A stretch of DNA of 64,000 nucleotides. It comes from Salinisphaera sp. (GTDB lineage Bacteria; Pseudomonadota; Gammaproteobacteria; Nevskiales; Salinisphaeraceae). Where the stretch lies: contig NZ_PBYA01000032.1 in assembly GCF_002729955.1 (NCBI RefSeq), positions 1 through 64,000 on the forward strand. Direction: 5' to 3'. The first letter of the stretch is position 1. The number at the start of each line of letters is the position of its first letter. Made by a program: the position numbers and the translations under genes. This document shows positions 18,893 through 27,172 of the stretch, piece by piece. The notes beneath the pieces were generated by a model. The model did no database searches, had not been told where the DNA came from, and saw only the letters and a program-made list of their open reading frames with translations.

Positions 18893-19222
18893 ATGAAAAG
18901 CTGTCATTCCGAAGAATCGACTTCGTCATCCGACTCCCGTCATTTGGCCAGACGATGGCTTGAGCCACGCAGCATCCTTGTGGGCGGCCTCGCCGCCGCG
19001 GCGCTCGGCCTCTTATTCAACTGGAACTGGGTGGTGGCTGTCGGAATCGCGCCGCTGCTGTTCACCCTGCCCTGCATGCTAATGATGGGCTGGATGATGT
19101 GGAGCATGCGGCCGAAGCCTACTGACGATGCAACGGCCCGGCAGGAGCCAAACAAGCAGACCCGTTATTTAGAGCAGACCGCGCCGTCGAGCGCCCCTTC
19201 TGCACAATCCAAAGAGGACTAA
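18893..19222 (+). CDS. Small two-helix membrane protein of metal clusters
   Basis: A 109-residue protein with two central membrane helices (ILVGGLAAAALGLLFNWNWV and IAPLLFTLPCMLMMGWMMW) and hydrophilic ends. It begins with MKSCHSEE, bearing a Cys-His pair, and the second helix has a Cys and several Met residues that could contact Cu(I). It is similar in plan to small unnamed or DUF2933-like membrane proteins found in heavy-metal resistance operons. A GAGG ribosome-binding site precedes the ATG. Function unknown. Confidence 0.75.
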   Translation: MKSCHSEESTSSSDSRHLARRWLEPRSILVGGLAAAALGLLFNWNWVVAVGIAPLLFTLPCMLMMGWMMWSMRPKPTDDATARQEPNKQTRYLEQTAPSSAPSAQSKED

Positions 19223-19225
19223 CCC

Positions 19226-19516
19226 ATGCATACAAAAGTAAAAATAATTATCGCCGCCGCCCTGGTCGCGGCCGTACCAGCCGTATTCGCTGCCGCGCAA
19301 AGCGACGACAGCCAATCGGCGTCCGGGAACCATATGGGGCACATGATGCAAGGCCAGGACGGCAAGGGCCATGGCATGGGCATGATGGGGGATGGCGGCA
19401 TGCCCATGATGAAAATGATGGGTCAGATGAACGACATGATGGAAACCTGCAACAAGATGATGCAGAGCAAAATGGAGAACATGGACGGCCCGGACGGCTC
19501 GGCCGAGAAGGGCTAA
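19226..19516 (+). CDS. Secreted Met/His-rich copper-binding protein
   Basis: A 96-residue protein with signal peptide (KIIIAAALVAAVPAVFAAAQ) and a mature chain crowded with Met and His: HMGHMMQGQDGKGHGMGMMG then MPMMKMMGQMNDMMETCNK. Such Met-rich motifs bind Cu(I) and Ag(I) in the periplasm. The gene starts three bases after the previous stop. No enzymatic domain is present. The function as a copper sponge is inferred from composition. Confidence 0.8.
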   Translation: MHTKVKIIIAAALVAAVPAVFAAAQSDDSQSASGNHMGHMMQGQDGKGHGMGMMGDGGMPMMKMMGQMNDMMETCNKMMQSKMENMDGPDGSAEKG

Positions 19517-19585
19517 ACACCAACACGCCGGCGGCCATCCGCTGTGAGGTCGCCGGCCTCTTCTTCATCGAACAGGAGTACGAAA

Positions 19586-20221
19586 ATGAGCCTACGCCTA
19601 GGCGATACCGCACCGAATTTCACCGCTGATACCACTGATGGCGAGATCGATTTCCACGAATGGCTGGGGGACGGCTGGGGCATGCTGATGTCACATCCGG
19701 CCGATTTCACGCCGGTGTGCACCACCGAGTTGGGTGCCGTCGGCGGCCTCAAGGAAAAGTTCGCCAAGCGCAACGTGAAAGCCATCGTGGTGTCGGTGGA
19801 TTCGGTGGCGGACCACAAGCGCTGGTCATCGGATATCGAGGAGACTCAGGGTCAGGCCGTGAATTTTCCGATCATCGGCGATTCCAACCGCCAAGTCGCG
19901 GAACTTTACGACATGATCCACCCGAACGCGGGCGACACCTCCACGGTGCGCAGCGTCTTCGTCATCGATCCGAACAAGAAGATCCGCATGACGCTGACCT
20001 ACCCGAAGAGCGCGGGCCGCAACTTCAACGAGATCCTGCGCGTGATCGATTCGCTGCAGCTGACCGACAACTACAAGGTCACCACGCCGGCGAACTGGCA
20101 GGACGGCGACGACGTGATCGTCTCGCCCGCGCTGTCCAACGAGGAAGCCGAAAAGCACTTCCCGGACGGCTGGAACGAGCTCAAGCCCTACCTGCGCATG
20201 ACCAAGCAGCCGAACAAGTAA
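19586..20221 (+). CDS. 1-Cys peroxiredoxin (Prx6 type)
   Basis: A 211-residue cytosolic peroxidase that reduces H2O2 and organic peroxides. The peroxidatic Cys is in HPADFTPVCTTELGAV (about residue 46), and the Prx6-type C-terminal region (PANWQDGDDVIVSPALSN...FPDGW...LKPYLR) is complete. CAGGAG lies 8 bases before ATG 19586, so an in-frame upstream ATG at 19544 is rejected. In a copper island it would counter peroxide stress caused by copper cycling. A hairpin (20241-20274) follows the gene. Confidence 0.93.
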   Translation: MSLRLGDTAPNFTADTTDGEIDFHEWLGDGWGMLMSHPADFTPVCTTELGAVGGLKEKFAKRNVKAIVVSVDSVADHKRWSSDIEETQGQAVNFPIIGDSNRQVAELYDMIHPNAGDTSTVRSVFVIDPNKKIRMTLTYPKSAGRNFNEILRVIDSLQLTDNYKVTTPANWQDGDDVIVSPALSNEEAEKHFPDGWNELKPYLRMTKQPNK

Positions 20222-20240
20222 GCGGCTAGCCCACCTCGCT

Positions 20241-20279
20241 GCCCCGGATACGCACGATTCGCCGTGTTCGGGGCTTTAT
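20241..20279 (+). terminator. Probable terminator after the peroxiredoxin gene
   Basis: Stem GCCCCGGA (20241-20248) pairs with TTCGGGGC... (to 20274), with a further inner hairpin, followed by TTTAT. It lies 20 bases after the peroxiredoxin stop. Confidence 0.6.
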
Positions 20280-20384
20280 CAGCCTGTCGGATGCAACCCG
20301 CAATATGCGCAAAGAAACTACGCAAACGCGCGCGTGGCCCGGTAATTGGCTAGATATTAGCGGTGGTTGCCAGGAGACAGAATT

Positions 20385-20636
20385 GTGAAAATATTCGCGA
20401 CTTTTTCGTCAATGCTGCTAGCGGTTTTCTTCTTCAACATCGCGAGTGCAGCGCAACAGTCCGGCCCCGGCCGAATGGGTGAGGGTGGAATGATGAGCAG
20501 CGGCTCAATGATGCAGTGCAGCATGATGGGCGGACCCATGATGATTTTCGGGTTGCTCTTCCTACTGCTCATCTTCGTGATGCTCGTGCTCGCTACCCTG
20601 TCACTTGTGAAATACCTGCGCAGCACACGCAATTAG
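20385..20636 (+). CDS. Small Met-rich membrane protein
   Basis: An 83-residue protein from a GTG start at 20385 with a CAGGAGA ribosome-binding site. It has a signal-like N-terminus (FATFSSMLLAVFFFNIASA), a Met/Gly segment (GRMGEGGMMSSGSMMQCSMM), then one membrane helix (MIFGLLFLLLIFVMLVLATL) and a short cytosolic tail. The periplasmic Met/Cys segment suggests Cu(I) binding. No named family is recognised. It lies immediately before lgt. Confidence 0.7.
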   Translation: MKIFATFSSMLLAVFFFNIASAAQQSGPGRMGEGGMMSSGSMMQCSMMGGPMMIFGLLFLLLIFVMLVLATLSLVKYLRSTRN

Positions 20637-20688
20637 ACCGGAAGTCCTTTGTTATTTGCCGCAGTGAATCATTGAATGGCCACTTCCC

Positions 20689-21543
20689 ATGTTTATAAAC
20701 CCGTCGATAAATCCGGTCGCGTTTTCCATCGGGCCTCTGGAAGTGCACTGGTACGGCCTGATGTATCTGCTGAGCTTTCACGTCGGCTGGGCTTTGGCTG
20801 TTCGCCGAACGAAAATGGCGCATATAAACTGGTCAAGCGAAGAGGTCGGTGACTTCCTAGTTTATGTTGTGCTCGGCGTCGTGCTGGGCGGTCGCCTCGG
20901 TTATGCGTTGTTTTATCAGCCAGGCTATTTTTTCGTCCATCCGCTACATGTGCTCTATGTCTGGGACGGCGGCATGTCGTTCCACGGCGGCATGCTCGGC
21001 GTGTTTGTTGCGTCTGGCTGGTTCGCTTGGCGTACCCAAAAGCATTTCTTCGATGTTACTGACTTCATCGCACCGATCGTGCCCATTGGGCTGTTCTTTG
21101 GGCGCATCGGCAACTTCATCAACGGCGAGCTGTACGGACGCGTCACAGATGTGCCGTGGGCGATGATTTATCCGTACGTCGACAGGTTGCCGCGTCACCC
21201 GTCGGAGCTTTACGAGGCGTCTCTTGAGGGGCTGGCGCTGTTCGTCATTCTTTGGATAGTTGCGCGCAAGCCACGCCCGCGCATGGCGATCTCAGGCGCG
21301 TTCCTACTGGGTTATGGCTGTTTTCGGTTCTTCAGCGAGTTCTTCCGGCAGCCGGATCCGTTTGCGGGCTTCGTGGCGTTCGGCTGGATGACGCTCGGAC
21401 AGGTCTATTCAGCGCCAATGATCGTTGCAGGTCTGATCCTGATTTCACTGCCTTATTTGCGACCCAGACGCGATTCGCACCACATGCCAGTTTCTAGCCC
21501 TCGGGGTATCGGCCAAGTCAGCACGACACATCATGATGAATAG
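20689..21543 (+). CDS. lgt: Prolipoprotein diacylglyceryl transferase
   Basis: A 284-residue inner-membrane enzyme that attaches diacylglycerol to the lipobox cysteine of prelipoproteins. Signature parts are visible: VHWYGLMYLLSF, GGMSFHGGMLG and the catalytic-loop motif FGRIGNFINGELYGRVT, plus SELYEASLEG. It is full length. An lgt gene between copper genes is unusual, because the housekeeping copy normally neighbours thyA. The next gene encodes a multicopper oxidase with a lipobox, so the enzyme may process that protein; this is an inference. Confidence 0.92.
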   Translation: MFINPSINPVAFSIGPLEVHWYGLMYLLSFHVGWALAVRRTKMAHINWSSEEVGDFLVYVVLGVVLGGRLGYALFYQPGYFFVHPLHVLYVWDGGMSFHGGMLGVFVASGWFAWRTQKHFFDVTDFIAPIVPIGLFFGRIGNFINGELYGRVTDVPWAMIYPYVDRLPRHPSELYEASLEGLALFVILWIVARKPRPRMAISGAFLLGYGCFRFFSEFFRQPDPFAGFVAFGWMTLGQVYSAPMIVAGLILISLPYLRPRRDSHHMPVSSPRGIGQVSTTHHDE

Positions 21544-21570
21544 CCGAAACCGCGACCGATGAGGAATCGC

Positions 21571-23139
21571 ATGAAGCGTATCGATCAATCACGCCGAAGG
21601 CTTCTCGGCCGTATCGGCGGCCTCGCAGGCGTTTCGGCTCTATCACCCACGTTCTTGCTTGCCGGCTGCGACAATGAAACGATCGCAGGCAGCGACGTGC
21701 CTGCGTCGGCCCATCCTAACGTTGAACAGGGTCCGTTTGACGTCGACTTTCGGCTGAGCGCCCAATCGGGCACGGTGCCCATACTGCCCGGGACGCCCAG
21801 CGAGGTCTGGCATTACAGAGGGGCCTTGGCCAAAGGCCCGCCAGATACGCTCGCGTCCCTCGGCGAAAGCTATCCCGGACCGCTGATTCGGCTGCGCCGT
21901 GGCCAGCGTATTCGCGCCCGGCTGGAAAACCGACTTCCCGAAGACACCACAGTCCACTGGCACGGCCTGCACGTACCGCCGAATGTCGACGGCCAGCCGC
22001 GCCTGCCGATCAAGCCGGGCGAATCCGCGACCGTCGCCTTCGACGTGGACGACCGGGCGGGGTTGTACTGGTATCATCCGCACCCGCACGGACCCAACGG
22101 CGGGCGCGTCGGCTTTCAGAGCTATGCCGGGCTTGCCGGCCCCTTGATCATCGAGGACGAGACCGAACGCGCGCTCGATTTGCCCGTCGGCGAGCAGGAA
22201 ATGGTTCTGGTACTGCAGGACCGCAGTTTCGCCGGCGACAACGAACTGACCTTTGTTGGCGGCATGGGGTCGATGATGCGCGGTTTTTTAGGCAATCGTG
22301 TTCTCGTCAATGGCCGCCCGCCGGAAACCCGCGAAATCGGCCCCCAGCCTTATCGCCTGCGAATTCTCAATGGCTCAAACGCGCGTATCTACAAGCTGGC
22401 CTGGAGCGACGGCCGGCCGGTGACCGTCATCGGCACCGGCGGCGGGCTACTCGCTGCGCCGCAACGATACCCTTACGTGACCCTGGCCCCGGCGCAGCGG
22501 GTCGATCTGTGGGTGGACCTGTCCGAAGCCAGAGTCGGCGATCAACTCGCCCTTGTCAGCGATCAGTATCGCTCCGGGATGATGGGCGGCATGGGTGGCA
22601 TGGGCGGATCCGGGTTACCCGCCGGTGCTCGATTCGAACTGTTGCCCCTGCGAGTCACGCATCGCGCGCACGGTGGGCAGCCGCTGCCCGAGGTCTTGGA
22701 CAGCGGCCTGAAAACGCCGCCCGTCACCCCGGATACACCGATACGAACCTTTGATCTGACGATGAAAATGATGCGCGGCTTCGCCATCAACGGCCGCCAA
22801 TTCGAAGGCACGACCGTGGCCGATGAGGAAGTCGTAGCCTTGGGCGACACCGAAATCTGGGAGTTCGTCAACGCCAGCATGATGCCGCACCCCATGCATG
22901 TGCACGGTCTGCAATTCGCGGTTATCGAACGCAAACGGATCGACCGTCAGCGCGGCTGGTCGGGACTCGAGGCGGGGCTGGTGGACGCCGGCCAGCACGA
23001 TACCGTGCTGGTGCTCCCCGGCGAGCGGGTACGCATCGCGCTCACCTTCACCGATTTCGACGGTCTCTATCTCTATCACTGCCACAACATGGAGCACGAG
23101 GACAACGGCATGATGCGCTATTACCGAGTGCGCGCGTGA
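21571..23139 (+). CDS. Multicopper oxidase, CueO-like, predicted Tat lipoprotein
   Basis: A 522-residue periplasmic oxidase likely converting Cu(I) to Cu(II). The N-terminus has twin arginines (QSRRRLLGRIGG) and a hydrophobic stretch ending in a lipobox (TFLLAGCDN), so the mature protein should be a lipid-anchored Tat substrate. Copper-site motifs are complete: VHWHGLHVPP, WYHPHPHG, HPMHVHGLQF, and YHCHNMEHEDNGMM. A short Met/Gly loop (MMGGMGGMGG) resembles the Met-rich insert of CueO. GAGGA precedes the ATG at 21571; an ATG 12 bases earlier lacks a ribosome-binding site. Adjacent to lgt. Confidence 0.93.
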   Translation: MKRIDQSRRRLLGRIGGLAGVSALSPTFLLAGCDNETIAGSDVPASAHPNVEQGPFDVDFRLSAQSGTVPILPGTPSEVWHYRGALAKGPPDTLASLGESYPGPLIRLRRGQRIRARLENRLPEDTTVHWHGLHVPPNVDGQPRLPIKPGESATVAFDVDDRAGLYWYHPHPHGPNGGRVGFQSYAGLAGPLIIEDETERALDLPVGEQEMVLVLQDRSFAGDNELTFVGGMGSMMRGFLGNRVLVNGRPPETREIGPQPYRLRILNGSNARIYKLAWSDGRPVTVIGTGGGLLAAPQRYPYVTLAPAQRVDLWVDLSEARVGDQLALVSDQYRSGMMGGMGGMGGSGLPAGARFELLPLRVTHRAHGGQPLPEVLDSGLKTPPVTPDTPIRTFDLTMKMMRGFAINGRQFEGTTVADEEVVALGDTEIWEFVNASMMPHPMHVHGLQFAVIERKRIDRQRGWSGLEAGLVDAGQHDTVLVLPGERVRIALTFTDFDGLYLYHCHNMEHEDNGMMRYYRVRA

Positions 23140-23777
23140 CGGATTGCTCGCGAAACCCCGTCGTCGCCGAGTACGCTCGCCTCGCCGGCGGCTACGATGC
23201 GAAGTGGTCGTTCTATATTCAGGCGACTACGCGCGAGACACTCGCGCGTCTGGTTTTGCGTCCACAGGATCGCGTGCTCGATATCGGCTGCGGTACCGGC
23301 GCCCTGCTCCAGCGTCTTTGCGCGATCCACCCGGCCCCGCAACTCTGTGGCGTCGATCCGGTGTTCGAGATGCTGGCTATGGCGCGCCGCAAGCTATCGT
23401 CTGCCGTCGATTTACGTCAGGGGTGGGCCGAACGACTCCCCTTTGCCGATGCGCAATTCGACGTCGTCGTATCGTGCAGCGTGTTTCACTATCTCTACCG
23501 CCCTGACAAGGCACTGGCCGAGATCCACCGGGTTCTTCGGCCCGGTGGTCGACTGGTCATCACGGATTGGTGTGGCGACTACGTCATGTGTCGTTTGCTC
23601 GACCGATACCTGAAACTGACCGGCCGTACCCACGGCCAGGTTTATCGAGCGCAGGAGCACTTAGAACGGGTTGAAAGCGCCGGCTTCGCTACGGCCGACG
23701 TGCACCAATACAAAATCAACTGGTTATGGGGACTTATAACCGCTCGCTTTGCTCGAACGCGAGTTCAGTCCATATGA
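23136..23777 (+). CDS. Class I SAM-dependent methyltransferase
   Basis: A 213-residue enzyme with SAM motif VLDIGCGTGALLQRL (about residues 48-62), the acidic GVDPVFEML, and VVSCSVFHYL, then the UbiE-like LAEIHRVLRPGGRLVITDW. It starts with GTG overlapping the end of the oxidase gene by four bases, so translation is coupled. The substrate is unknown; such genes also appear in metal clusters, but no metal-methylating signature is evident. Confidence 0.87.
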   Translation: MTDCSRNPVVAEYARLAGGYDAKWSFYIQATTRETLARLVLRPQDRVLDIGCGTGALLQRLCAIHPAPQLCGVDPVFEMLAMARRKLSSAVDLRQGWAERLPFADAQFDVVVSCSVFHYLYRPDKALAEIHRVLRPGGRLVITDWCGDYVMCRLLDRYLKLTGRTHGQVYRAQEHLERVESAGFATADVHQYKINWLWGLITARFARTRVQSI

Positions 23778-23778
23778 C

Positions 23779-24639
23779 ATGTCTCTATCGGATCATATGA
23801 ATATGGAAATGACCCAAAGTCTGCTCTGGCTTTGTCTGGCGCTGGCGGCGATCGGTCTGCTCGTGCTGGCCTTTGCGTTGCGGCGATTGGTGGCAGCCGC
23901 AAACAACCGTTCAGCATCGGGCGCTTGGCTGCTGGCGGCCGGCGGCGTACTGACCGCCGGCCTCTTCGTCATCGATAGTGTCATTCTGTGGTGTCTTATC
24001 GAATATAGCTTACTGGGGATCGATTTCAGCAGCGAGGGACTGCGCGCTCTGATGGCTCAGGCCGGGTTCTGGGCGCCGTTAGCCTCTATCGGCTTGATGG
24101 TACTTCATTCCTTTGTTCCGTTTCCGGCCGAAGTGATCGCTATCGCCAACGGCATCGCTTTCGGCCCTTGGCTCGGCGTGGCGATTACCTGGATTGGTGC
24201 AATGCTCGGCGCGATCGCGAGCTACGAACTCGCACGCGGTTTGGGCCCTGCCGCGCGGCAACGTCTTATCCCTATTCGTTACAGCGCTCGCCTGGATACG
24301 TTTGCATTGAACATCGGTATCGCGCCGCTGCTCATAGCGCGTGTTTTGCCTATCGTGTCGTTCAATCTGATCAACTACGCGGCAGGACTCGCCGGCGTGC
24401 CACGCTTGTTATTCATCGGGACGACCGGGCTCGGCATATTGCCGTTGACCGTGCTCAGCGTATTGGTTGGCAGTCAAGCGCTGGAGCTGCCTCTTTATAT
24501 ATGGATTGTTGGCAGTGTCGTCTTGCTGCTTTTGCTGGTAGCAGTCCGCTTTGCCCGGCGCGCGATTAAAAGGCACAACCCGAAACGACGGACCGGGACC
24601 TCAGCGCGATATGACGCGCGCAGCGACGCACCGCAATGA
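23779..24639 (+). CDS. TVP38/TMEM64 (DedA-like) membrane protein
   Basis: A 286-residue membrane protein with about six spans. The conserved region is VPFPAEVIAIANGIAFGPWL, GAMLGAIASYELARGLG, and the SNARE-associated domain end FNLINYAAGLAGVPR...FIGTTGLGILP. The family is linked with membrane or selenite/metal handling, but the transported substrate is not established. The N-terminal 70 residues add two extra helices. It starts one base after the methyltransferase stop. A further in-frame ATG occurs at 23797. Confidence 0.8.
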   Translation: MSLSDHMNMEMTQSLLWLCLALAAIGLLVLAFALRRLVAAANNRSASGAWLLAAGGVLTAGLFVIDSVILWCLIEYSLLGIDFSSEGLRALMAQAGFWAPLASIGLMVLHSFVPFPAEVIAIANGIAFGPWLGVAITWIGAMLGAIASYELARGLGPAARQRLIPIRYSARLDTFALNIGIAPLLIARVLPIVSFNLINYAAGLAGVPRLLFIGTTGLGILPLTVLSVLVGSQALELPLYIWIVGSVVLLLLLVAVRFARRAIKRHNPKRRTGTSARYDARSDAPQ

Positions 24640-25820
24640 CGATCTGGACGAATATACTGCTCGCCACGGCAGCCGGCGTGCTTCTCAATCTCACACCGTG
24701 CGTACTGCCAGCGCTGCCCATCAAGATACGCAGCATCGCGCGCGTGGTCGGCAACGGCGCTCGCCAACGCGCTTTGGCCGGCGCGGCATTGCTGGCCGGG
24801 ACGCTGACGTTCTTTGGCGGTCTGGCGCTGGCGACGGCGTGGCTGAATTGGACTTGGGGCACGCTGTTCCAAGCCACCTGGTTTCGTGCGGCCATGGCGT
24901 TCCTGCTCGCTTGCCTCGGGGTTTACAGCCTCGCGGGACGTGGCGTACAGCCGCCGCAATGGGTTTATCGACTCCAGGGCAACGGCTACGCAGAACCTTA
25001 CTTTGCCGGTTTCCTGGCTGCGGTCTTGTCTGCGCCCTGCACAGGGCCTTTCCTGGGCGGCGTCATGGCGTTTGCTCTCACTCAGGCGCCGAGCACGATT
25101 TTTGTGTTGTTCATCGCGGTGGGCGTTGGATTGGCCCTGCCCTATCTCGTTCTGTTGACACATCCTGGACTGCTTACACGAATACCGCGCGGCGGCGCGT
25201 GGTTATTGCGCGTGCAGCAGGTTATGGGTTTGATTCTTCTGGCCGGCGCAACTTTTTTCGCGACTACCGTGCTCGCGGAGCGTGTTAGCACCCTGCTATG
25301 GACGGCTTGGCTCGGTGCCGTGGCTTTCTGGTTGATCCGGTCATTGGTTGTTGGACCCGGATTTGGCGCGCGTTTGGTATCGGCGTTGGTCTTGGTGGCG
25401 GGCGTGGCCGGCGGCGTCACGCTCGGCCTTGAGGAAGAGGCCGGCGCGCGCCATGAGTTGCCTTGGCAGCCGCTAACAGAGCGCGCATTGATCGAGGCCC
25501 GCACGGCCGGCGCGCCGGTGCTTGTCGAGTTTACGGCGGACTGGTGCATCAACTGCAAGGTTCTGGAACAAACCGTGTACGCGGACATCGCGATCGCGCG
25601 AGCCGTCGATACAGCCGGCATGCACGTCCTCCGTGCCGATCTGACGCGGCCGGACGCTGCGCTGGACGCTTACCTGCGCTCCTTCGGTGGGGCCGGGCTG
25701 CCCTTCGCCGTCATCTTGGCCCCGGATGGCACCGTGCACCGACGCCTACCGGATTTATTTACCGTAAACACCTTGAAAACAGCCATTGAAACCAGTGGGG
25801 AGCAGACGCGTGTCGACTAG
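24636..25820 (+). CDS. DsbD/ScsB-like thiol:disulfide interchange protein (beta and gamma domains)
   Basis: A 394-residue inner-membrane reductase. The N-terminal membrane domain has TPCVLPALPIK (about residue 24) and LSAPCTGPFLGG (about 138), the Cys pair that carries electrons through the membrane. The C-terminal periplasmic thioredoxin domain has FTADWCINCKVLEQ (about 302). The usual N-terminal alpha domain of DsbD is absent, but the next gene encodes one. It overlaps both neighbours by a few bases. Probable role: reducing periplasmic copper-oxidised disulfides or copper proteins. Confidence 0.9.
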   Translation: MTIWTNILLATAAGVLLNLTPCVLPALPIKIRSIARVVGNGARQRALAGAALLAGTLTFFGGLALATAWLNWTWGTLFQATWFRAAMAFLLACLGVYSLAGRGVQPPQWVYRLQGNGYAEPYFAGFLAAVLSAPCTGPFLGGVMAFALTQAPSTIFVLFIAVGVGLALPYLVLLTHPGLLTRIPRGGAWLLRVQQVMGLILLAGATFFATTVLAERVSTLLWTAWLGAVAFWLIRSLVVGPGFGARLVSALVLVAGVAGGVTLGLEEEAGARHELPWQPLTERALIEARTAGAPVLVEFTADWCINCKVLEQTVYADIAIARAVDTAGMHVLRADLTRPDAALDAYLRSFGGAGLPFAVILAPDGTVHRRLPDLFTVNTLKTAIETSGEQTRVD

Positions 25821-26436
25821 CAAGACTTTCGTACTAACTTGGCTGTTGCCAACATTCATCGCGATCGTGATAAGCGGGTCTTTTCTTTTCTGGCAATGGA
25901 CTGTGCCGACGACGGAATCCGATGAGCAGTCACTGACCAGCCCTTCGGCTGCTGATAAACGGGATAGCAAACGAGACGTCGTTGACTTTTATGCCGCATC
26001 AGAATCATCGGTGGCCGCGCAATCGGACCCCGCTCGAACACGGCAATTTAGCGCGGCTCACGTGAATCTACAGGCATCACGCGAAGCCGATACGATCAAA
26101 ATAGAACTCGAAATCGATTCGGGATGGCACATCAACGCCAATCCTGCGTCTTTTGATTTCCTCATACCGACCGAGATTGAAGTACTTGCGGGTCGCAGGA
26201 TGTTATCTACTAAGTTTGCATACCCATCTGGCGATGAACTCGACGTTGGCCTTGAAGAACCGATTCGGGTGTATTCAGGCGACGTCGACTTGACAACCAC
26301 TCTGGAGGAAGCAGCGTCCGGATATAAACATACCGTTCAAGCCGTGGTACAAGCTTGTAATGACTCGGGGCTTTGCCTCCCACCCTCAACAATCACTACA
26401 TCAATTCCTGACACAATGGATTCATCGCTACCTTGA
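25810..26436 (+). CDS. Membrane-anchored DsbD alpha-domain protein
   Basis: A 208-residue protein from GTG 25810, overlapping the DsbD gene. It has an N-terminal membrane anchor (LLPTFIAIVISGSFLFWQW) and a periplasmic domain with HVNLQASREADTIKIELEID, SGWHINANPAS, and a C-terminal disulfide motif ACNDSGLCLPP. The last matches the redox Cys pair of DsbD alpha (Cys-x5-Cys followed by PP). This supplies the missing alpha domain of the adjacent DsbD-like protein as a separate, anchored chain. The region has lower GC than its neighbours. Confidence 0.78.
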   Translation: MSTSKTFVLTWLLPTFIAIVISGSFLFWQWTVPTTESDEQSLTSPSAADKRDSKRDVVDFYAASESSVAAQSDPARTRQFSAAHVNLQASREADTIKIELEIDSGWHINANPASFDFLIPTEIEVLAGRRMLSTKFAYPSGDELDVGLEEPIRVYSGDVDLTTTLEEAASGYKHTVQAVVQACNDSGLCLPPSTITTSIPDTMDSSLP

Positions 26437-26631
26437 GTCGGCTAGACAGCTCAAAAGCCATTGATGCTGGCAGCGCCAGCAACACGAGCCAAGATAGGCG
26501 CAAACCGGCATAAATCGTCTTGCGCCCTAGCGCCGCCTGAGTTGGCTGATATCGAAAACCAATATTTGCGCGAACAAAAATGTCAGCCAAAAACTGTTGT
26601 CAACGTAGGCTATTTTGATATAGTTCAATAC

Positions 26632-27003
26632 ATGCGTGCTTTCCTAGTTCTGGTTTTGCTGCTGCAGGCTCTGGTCGCCCAGGCGGGCGTGCCAGGTATA
26701 TCCTGTCTGCACAACTCTGAGCACGCGAGCGCGGGAAAATCCGCGTCTATTTCTACGAGCCCAGGTGTTACGGTCAGCGAGCACTCGCACGCGACAAAGC
26801 ACCAAACGGGCAGTGGCGACTCCCCATCCCATGATCGGTGCTGCTGCACCTTTATGGGTCACTGCTCGTCAAGTGCGGTTGACACCAGCTTCCCAACTGA
26901 TGCGCTGTCCCCCCCTGCGGCGCTCTTGGTAAGCCGTGCGCCTGTTTCGGCCACACCTGGGTTCGAATATCCCCCCTATCGCCCGCCGTCTATTAGCGTC
27001 TAA
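26632..27003 (+). CDS. Small secreted His/Cys protein with PPYRPP tail (copy 3)
   Basis: A 123-residue protein. The ATG at 26632 opens a signal peptide (MRAFLVLVLLLQALVAQAG); longer starts upstream have no export signal. The mature part contains EHSHATKHQTG, DRCCCTFMGHCSSSA and ends FEYPPYRPPSISV. The GHC and PPYRPP elements match the copy at 10913. Probably a periplasmic metal-binding or regulatory protein of CopL/DUF2946 type. That assignment is based on composition and end motif, not on a search. Confidence 0.68.
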   Translation: MRAFLVLVLLLQALVAQAGVPGISCLHNSEHASAGKSASISTSPGVTVSEHSHATKHQTGSGDSPSHDRCCCTFMGHCSSSAVDTSFPTDALSPPAALLVSRAPVSATPGFEYPPYRPPSISV

Positions 27004-27172
27004 TTGAAGCTTCCGGTGCATTGGCCGTGCATCGAACATCAATAAAGACGGTGGTTGCAGCTTCTGCGAAGTTATCCACAAGGGTTTGTCGAGCGGCATT
27101 TAGAATGTTGCTGGGTCCGATATACACGCCCTAGGATATGTCGCTGCGTCACCGTTCCGACGGAGACGCAAA

